DNA of 64,000 nt from Malania oleifera (taxonomy: Eukaryota > Streptophyta > Magnoliopsida > Santalales > Ximeniaceae), in NCBI RefSeq assembly GCF_029873635.1, contig NC_080423.1, positions 111,803,087 through 111,867,086 of the forward strand, written 5' to 3'. A model generated the notes under the pieces. It made no database searches and was not told the origin of the DNA. It worked only from the letters and a program-made list of their open reading frames with translations. The first letter of the stretch is position 1. Each line of letters starts with the position of its first letter. Both the position numbers and the translations under genes were made by a program. Below, in pieces: positions 58,622 through 64,000 of the stretch.

Positions 58622-60085
58622 TACAGTTCTTTGAAGAATGAGTTGGAGGAGGTAATCTTCCAGGAACTGAGTTGGAAACAAAAGACCAATGGATAAAAGA
58701 TGGTAATTGTAACTCTTCTTTCTTTCACAAGCTAACCATGGCAAGAGGAGTAAGAATTTGATTAGGGAGTTAGGTGTAGCAGATGGGACAGTCACTAATG
58801 ACCAACATTAGATCACTTCCATTATTACTAACTTCTTTCAAAATTTGTAATTGGAGGACAACCATCATACACCAAAGTTAGAGCAGCTAAATTGGAGTCC
58901 TATAACTGTTGATCAAAAAAATTGGCTAGACAGATCATTTGAGGAGGAAGAGAAAGATAGAGGTGGTTTTGGGTTGGAAAGGGATAAAGGCCCCAAGTAC
59001 AAATGGCTTCAGCATTGCTTTTTTCAAAGATTGTTAGGAGGTTGTAAACGAAAATTTGTTGGAAATTTTTGTTGAATTCTTTAGGAAAGGGACTCTGACC
59101 AAAGCATCAATTCATCTTTTATAGACTTAGTGCCTAAAAAATCTATATCTATTAAAAAAAAGGGGGGTGGGGGGGGGGGGGCAGCCCAACACAAGAAGCT
59201 CTCATGTATGTGGGGTCCGGGGAAGGGGCGGACCACAATGGGTCTATAGTACGCAATCTTACCTTACATTTTTGCAAGAGGTTGTTTCCACACCTTGAAC
59301 CCGTGACCTCCAAGTCACACGGCGACAAGCTTACCGTTGCGCCTGAGCTCCCTTCAAAAAATCTAAATCTATTAAGGTTGAAAATTTTAGACCCATTAGT
59401 CTTGTTTCTAGTGTGCACAAGATAATTACTAAAGCTTTAGCCAATAGATTGAGTGTGTTGCTTTAACACTATCTCTAGCACACAAAATGTGTTTGTAAGG
59501 GGGAGGCAAATAGGGGATGCCATTCTTGTGGCCATTGAGGTGGTAATAAGAAGGGGGATTTGTTTTCAAAAATGATTTTGAGAAAGCTTAGGATAGAGTA
59601 AGTTAAAGCTTCTTGGATTAAGTCTTTACAAGAAAGGGTTTTGGTAAGCGATGGTATCTTTGGATAAGGGGTTGCCTATCTAACGTGTGCTTCTTGGTGA
59701 TTGTTAATAGTGAACCCAAATCCTAGTTTAGTGCTTCTAGGGGAATCAAACAAGGAGAACCTTTATCCCCTTTTTTATTCATTCTCGTAGCTAATGTGTT
59801 GAGTAGGATAGTGGACAAGGTTATAGAGAGGGAGCTATTAGAGACTTAGAAGTAATGAGGGAGTGGTGGTATTCCATCTCCAATTAGTTAATGGGATCAT
59901 TTTCTTCCTTGATTATCATAGTCCCTATTTCACAATAGTTTTGGGTAGCCTCCAAATCTTTAGGAGGGTGTCTGCCCTCAAAACTAAGGACCAAGAGGGT
60001 TCTTCCTTCAAACGGGACTTCTAGGGAGATGCTAATTGCACGCAATACTCATTCTATTTGTAAAATAGATTGTCTAGTTGGATTG
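58622..60085 (+). mobile_element. L1-type LINE fragment 1, rightward
   Basis: RT part only. ELEEVIFQELSWKQK near 58632, a GNCNSSFFHKL-like stretch near 58705, LEQLNWSPITVDQKNWLDR near 58875, then an LERDK-GPK stretch near 58970. The Au SINE interrupts it. FRPISLVSSVHKIITKALAN follows near 59388, then GIKQGEPLSPFLFILVANVL near 59742, and INGIIFFL-like text near 59890 where relatives have QFADDT. Continues to about 60085, where endonuclease sequence of a second L1 begins. Many stops. Confidence 0.85.
59156..59355 (-). mobile_element. Au-type SINE
   Basis: About 200 bp. On the minus strand it starts GAAGGGAGCTCAGGCGCAAC with a Pol III A box (GGCGCAACGGTAAGC), has a B box-like GGTTCAAGGTGTGG near 59300, then GTTTCCACACC-complement text and GGTCCGCCCCTTCCCCGGAC, and ends GGGCTGC followed by C and T runs. 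The wording matches the Au SINE family spread across flowering plants. It is flanked by a 20-bp duplication with one mismatch, AAAAAATCTATATCTATTAA at 59136-59155 and AAAAAATCTAAATCTATTAA at 59356-59375, as expected for LINE-driven insertion. Confidence 0.93.
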
Positions 60086-61611
60086 TTTTCTCTATCAATG
60101 TTGTTAGAGATGAGGTATGGATCATTGGTGGTCACATTAGTATTTGCAACAATGGGCCCAGCTCTTAGGTCTTATTTATGGGATGAGTTAGTTGTTGTGT
60201 ATGGATTTTGTCATCTTAGGTTTAAGGGGAGATTTCAACATTGTGAGGTTTGCTCGAAAGAGAAAAGGGGGAAGTATAATGACTTCTAGCATGTTATACT
60301 TGAATAATTTTATTAAGGGGTGCAGTAAGGGATTTATCTTTGGATAATGCTCTTTTTCCGAGTTTGTGGGTGAGGAATAGGGATAGATCGGTTGCTAGCA
60401 TCTCAAATAGGGGTAGATGCCTTCACCAATCTTTCTCAAAGTGTTTTGTCCAGACCAATATCTCATCATTTTCCTATTTTATCAAAGTATAGCAAGGTCA
60501 AGCAAGGTCCTACTCCATTTAGGTTCATCCTTCGTTAAAGAACTCTTGAAGTCGGGGATTGCAGAAAGGTTCTAGGTTTATAAAAAAAAACTTAAATATG
60601 CTTAAGGAGGTGTTGTAGAAGTGAAATGTGGAAGGTTATGGAGATATTAGGGCCAAAAGTCTAGTATCAATGGAGAGATTGACATGTTGGATAGGAAAGG
60701 GGAAGAAGAGAGTTTGGCACACAATGAAAAGGCTAAGAAAGTCTAGCTTGAAAATCAGTTGGAGGAGGTGATCTTTAGGAAAATAAGGAGTTGGATACAG
60801 ACGAAGAAATTTAAAATGGATTTGTGAAAGTGTGACCGGATCCCAATTTTTTTCATTATTTAGCTATTGTTAAAATGAGAAGGAATCTGTTTTTTTCATT
60901 GTTTGGTAGAAAATGAAATCACTACTCTATTTTCCAGCTTTTTCAAAGAAGCAGATGAGTTTAGACCTATGATCAAGGGGCTGGAATGGAGCCCAATTCT
61001 AGTGCTATGGTGGTTTTGTTAGACAGACCTTTTCAACAAGTGAAGTTAAGGATGGTGATGTCAAGGATAAAGAGCCATAAAGCTTCGGGTCTTGATGGTT
61101 TTAATATGGCTTTCTTTCAAGATTGCTAGTATGTGATTAGTAAGGACTGAAATGAATACTTTTAATGAATTTTATTATAATGGGATTGTGGGAAAAAGCA
61201 TTAATTTACTCACTACTTTGTTGCCCAAGAGTCGGTCAATTAAGGATGCTAATTTTCTGCATATGTCATGTTATGTTTATAAGATTATTAACAGAGTTCT
61301 TGCAGATAGACTGAGTTTTGTGATTGGAGACTCCATATCTCAGGCTCAAAGTGCTTTTGTTGAGAGTAGAAAAATTGTGGGTGCTATTTTAATAGCAACT
61401 AAGGTAGTGAAGGATGTGATCATGTGAGTAGGAAGAAAGCGAAGGAGCTTGTTTTTAAACTAGACTTTGAGAATGCTTATGGTTCAATTAGTTGGAATTT
61501 CCTTGATAAGGTTATCGTTAGAAAGGGATTTGGGGAGAGATGGAAGAAGTAGAGGGGATGTTTGTCTAATGCTTGTTTTTCAATAATTATTAATGGTTAA
61601 ACTAATTATTG

Positions 61612-61619
61612 GTAAAGGG
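61612..61619. repeat. target duplication GTAAAGGG
   Basis: GTAAAGGG at 61612-61619 and GTAAAGAG at 62208-62215, 8 bp with one mismatch. Confidence 0.8.
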
Positions 61620-62207
61620 CAGTGTTTTAAAAGGCTCAATCGAGGCTTGCCTTGAGGCGCGCCTTAAGACAGGGCATGCTTAAAACGCCTTGAGGCTTAA
61701 TCTAAAATACCAAATTCCAAAAAGGCTAATGCATTACATGCTGAGGCTTACGGATTTTTGCAAAAAGCACGCCTTTTGCGCCTTTTTAGTTGAGGCTTAC
61801 GCATTTTGGGTATGTGATTCTCAAGTTAGAATTGGTTAGCAAATTTTAACTACATGCTTGTACAAAAGGAATGTCATAATATGAGTTTATTTCTAAAACT
61901 CTTGAACCTCAACCTTTCCAAAATAATTGGACTTGTATTTTAAGTCATGAAAATAGTTTGAACTTTTTGTAATGGTATAGCTATCTCTTGTCATGATTTA
62001 TGTCATGTATTCATGTTAGCAATTTTTGAATGGCCAACAAGTATTTTGCGAAATGCATCTAGTTTTTCTTTTTTACATTAAATTTGTGCTTTTCTTAATT
62101 TTTACTTTATTTTAAATATATATAATTTATTTAACAATTTTTTATCTTAAAAAATAATTCTCAAAAGGCTTACGCCTCGCCTTACGCCTACGCCTTTTAA
62201 AACATTG
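61620..62207. mobile_element. hAT-type non-autonomous element, 588 bp
   Basis: Ends CAGTGTTTTAAAAGGC and GCCTTTTAAAACATTG form a 16-bp terminal inverted repeat with one mismatch. An 8-bp duplication and CAGTG ends point to the hAT superfamily. Its ends are rich in GCCTTGAGGC / GCCTTACGCC words that recur in both orientations (61640-61800, 62165-62195). No ORF. It splits the L1 RT in two. Confidence 0.85.
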
Positions 62208-62314
62208 GTAAAGAGCATTGAGGGGTGTTAGAGAAGGGGATCTGCTTTTGCCTTTTCCGTTTATTCTCAAGGTTGATACTTTGAGCAAGTTGATAGACCG
62301 GGCTATGGATAAAG

Positions 62315-62322
62315 GTTTTGTG
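62315..62322. repeat. target duplication GTTTTGTG
   Basis: GTTTTGTG at 62315-62322 and GTTTTATG at 63514-63521, 8 bp with one mismatch. Confidence 0.85.
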
Positions 62323-63513
62323 TAGGGGTGGCAAAACAGGTCAAAACCCGACGGGTGACCCATGACCTGCCCGTTTAAACCGCGTTAGGGTTTAATACAA
62401 GTCAACCCATTTATAAACAGGTCAACCCGACCCATTTATTAAATAGTTTAGCTAGGTTCAGGCCAGGTCACCCATCGGGTGACTCGTTTATTTGCCTATA
62501 TATACACATTTAAAAAGTAACCCTAATTTCTACCACCCACTGCCCAACACACGAGGCACCCGAGGACTAAAAAATGCTACTGGAAGTCTGCAAGTACCAA
62601 ACAGAGCTTCCTTCTCTCCTTCCCATCCTCTTTGTCCTCGCTTAATGGCTTCCCTCTCGTCCCTCTTCCTCCCTTCTTCCCCAAAGCCCAACCCGAACCT
62701 GCAGCAGCCTCCCTAACTTTCTACACATCCTCCTCCCAAAGACCCAACCTGCAGCAGCCTCCATAACCGCCTCCTCCTCCGCCTCCTGAAAAGAAGTCAT
62801 TCGCGGTGGCTACAAGGTAGCTCTTCCTTGGTCTTGCCGCCCGATTTATCAAATCACGGAATAGCCTCAATGGCAAAAAGGTATTGATGTTCAGCGATAC
62901 AAGGTAGCTCTTCCTTGGGGCCGTTGTGAAGGACCCGGATGATGCTGAAGTCGTTTGGGAATAGTGCGTGAAGGACGTCGAGGCTGAGAAGGACCGGAGG
63001 GTGGGGATGAGTCCCAGGTTTAGCTTCTCTGCTGCCGGGCTTCTTTTTCCATATCATCTCAGGGCAGCTCAATTTTTTATCGAAAAGGGTTACATCAAGG
63101 TTGATTTTTTGTCTTTTTGGGAGCAATTTTCCTTCTTCTAAGAAAAAAAAAAATTGTCGTTCAATATACTTCAAGCTCTTACAAGCAATAAAGTCCTCTC
63201 TAAATGCTAAATGATACCTCCTACATAATCTTAGTTGTTAACTGTAAATATTATAATTCTATGTCTTTCTACATACTTGTCTTTTTGAAACAGATTTATG
63301 TTTGTTCAGATCTGCCTAAATGGAGTGTTTTTTTTTAATGTAAATGTTTAAAAAAAATTAAAATAAATAAAATATATTTTTTAAACGGGTAGGTTTGGGT
63401 TTACATGGTTATTACCCATTAATAAACGGGTCAACCTGAACCCGAACTCGTTTAACCCTGACCTATTTACCACCCGCTTGGACCCGGCCCGTTAATCCAT
63501 TTTGCCACCCCTA
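62323..63513. mobile_element. hAT-type element carrying a gene fragment, 1191 bp
   Basis: TAGGGGTGGCAAAA...TTTTGCCACCCCTA terminal inverted repeats with 8-bp duplication. Subterminal CGGGT/ACCCG-rich repeats (GGTCAACCCGACCCATTTAT near 62420, ATTAATAAACGGGTCAACCTG near 63416) are on both sides. The middle, GC-richer, is a host gene fragment. It sits inside L1 LINE 2. Confidence 0.9.
62645..63117 (+). pseudogene. captured exon of a patatin-like acyl hydrolase gene
   Basis: Begins ATGGCTTCCCTC (MASLSSLFLPSSPKPNPN), a Ser/Pro-rich start that looks like a plastid transit peptide. After a stop and shift it continues in one frame from about 62802: LFLGLAARFIKS, NGKKVLMFSD, VVKDPDDAEVVWE, KDVEAEKDRR, then FSFSAAGLLFPYHL and FFIEKGYIK. 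The last two blocks match the start of the patatin-like phospholipase domain in plant acyl transferase/acyl hydrolase/lysophospholipase proteins; the GxSxG site would lie in the next exon. The fragment stops at AAG followed by GTTGAT, a possible splice donor. A TACAAGGTAGCTCTTCCTTG segment occurs twice (62812 and 62900). In-frame TAG codons show decay. Confidence 0.75.
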
Positions 63514-64000
63514 GTTTTATGAGAGAATTAGCAATGGGGAATGAGTGAGTGGTTGTCTCTTTATTAATGACACTTTTTTTATGATCATGGGGGTCTTTTT
63601 CATCTTTCAAATTTTTTAAGTTCTGTGCTCAAAAATAAATTTGACAGAGTGAGATAGCTGGTATTAACTTGAGTGTTTCTAGATTGTTGGGTTTTGTCTA
63701 TTTAGTTGGTTTTGGTATAAGGTATTTTTGAGTAGCCTTTAACTTATTTAGGGATTCCTTTAGGGGATAATCTTACCTGTGTTGGGTCTTGGGCTCCTTT
63801 GGTGGAGAAGCTTTCTAAGTGGCTTGATGGGTGTAAGGGAGCTCTTTTTTCTCTAGGTGGTTGTATTACCATTCCGGTTTATTTCTCTTGTATTCCTTTA
63901 TATTTCTTGTCTATTTTTAGTTTCCTATAGGTGTTGCTACAAGAATCAATAATGTCATAAGAGGAATGATCTTTTCCAAGAAGAAAGATCATTGGTTGTT

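Larger units (their letters stand above)
60086..64000 (+). mobile_element. L1-type LINE 2, rightward, runs off right edge
   Basis: Endonuclease GDFN at 60228-60239 in RGDFNIVRFARKRKGGS. The linker reads NQLEEVIFRKIRSW near 60755. RT has MNTFNEFYYNGIVGKSINLL from 61152, then YKIINRVLADRLSFVIGDSI near 61278, QAQSAFVESRKIVGAILIAT near 61340, and LDFENAYGSISWNFLDK-like text near 61460. It resumes after the hAT element with RGVREGDLLLPFPFILKVDT near 62225 and after the second hAT element from 63522 (SVSRLLGFVYLVGFGIRY-like, then WVLGSFGGE and RINNVIRGMIF-like blocks). Stops throughout. Confidence 0.85.

Overview
This window is nuclear DNA of a flowering plant, most likely a eudicot. It is AT-rich and built almost wholly from retrotransposons and small DNA transposons, many inserted into one another. 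The signs of a plant are chromodomain Ty3/gypsy elements primed by initiator tRNA-Met (TGGTATCAGAGC), Ty1/copia elements, Tat-like long terminal repeats (LTRs), RTE and L1 LINEs, an Au-type SINE, hAT-type non-autonomous elements, a plant mobile domain (MAIN-like) gene relic, and a GLTSCR1-like exon of plant type. I saw no bacterial, organellar or viral gene cluster and no tRNA or rRNA gene. The species cannot be told from the window.

Region 1 (1-14727): three leftward Ty3/gypsy chromoviruses of the Tekay/Del type. G1 keeps only gag, leader and most of a 5' LTR. G2 keeps gag to integrase and a 5' LTR and was inserted in the 3' LTR of G3. G3 keeps a 3' LTR stump, chromodomain, integrase, RNase H, RT, protease and gag but has lost its 5' LTR. 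All reading frames are broken, and each legible protease active-site motif is altered while the RT FIDD motif survives.

Region 2 (14728-26079): a nest. A Tat-like element (internal part from about 15155, 3' LTR 20794-22205) sits in the 3' LTR of gypsy copy G4. Its internal part is split by a Tekay-type solo LTR (16862-18552) and, at the same five bases GTAGT, by a reverse-oriented Tat-like solo LTR (18558-20720). A second Tat-like solo LTR (23291-25466) interrupts the G4 LTR; its target duplication is confirmed by the uninterrupted 5' LTR of G4.

Region 3 (26080-35381): the G4 body (leftward chromodomain, integrase, RNase H, RT, protease, gag) and its 2.8-kb 5' LTR, then a fragment of a SIRE-like copia LTR.

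Region 4 (35382-46990): a decayed plant-mobile-domain gene cut in two by a complete copia element (37249-45025, twin 574-bp LTRs, duplication TTTTA). That copia element itself carries a LINE 3' tail and a SIRE-like solo LTR (40718-42925, duplication GCTTC). Downstream lies a cluster of AATCTCGC hairpins.

Region 5 (46991-64000): the only host-gene exon that still reads cleanly, the last exon of a GLTSCR1/BRIP-like SWI/SNF subunit gene (leftward). It is followed by an RTE LINE holding an AT-rich inverted-repeat element, fragments of L1 and RTE, a truncated copia element, and two rightward L1 LINEs. The L1s carry an Au SINE, a 588-bp hAT-type element and a 1191-bp hAT-type element that holds a captured exon of a patatin-like acyl hydrolase gene.

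No new multi-gene system was found. The most novel-looking items are a covarying stem-loop in the gag leader of the gypsy copies, a GTCGACGAG-spacer-GTCGAC module shared by gypsy and copia LTRs, the twice-used GTAGT target, and the gene-capturing hAT element.
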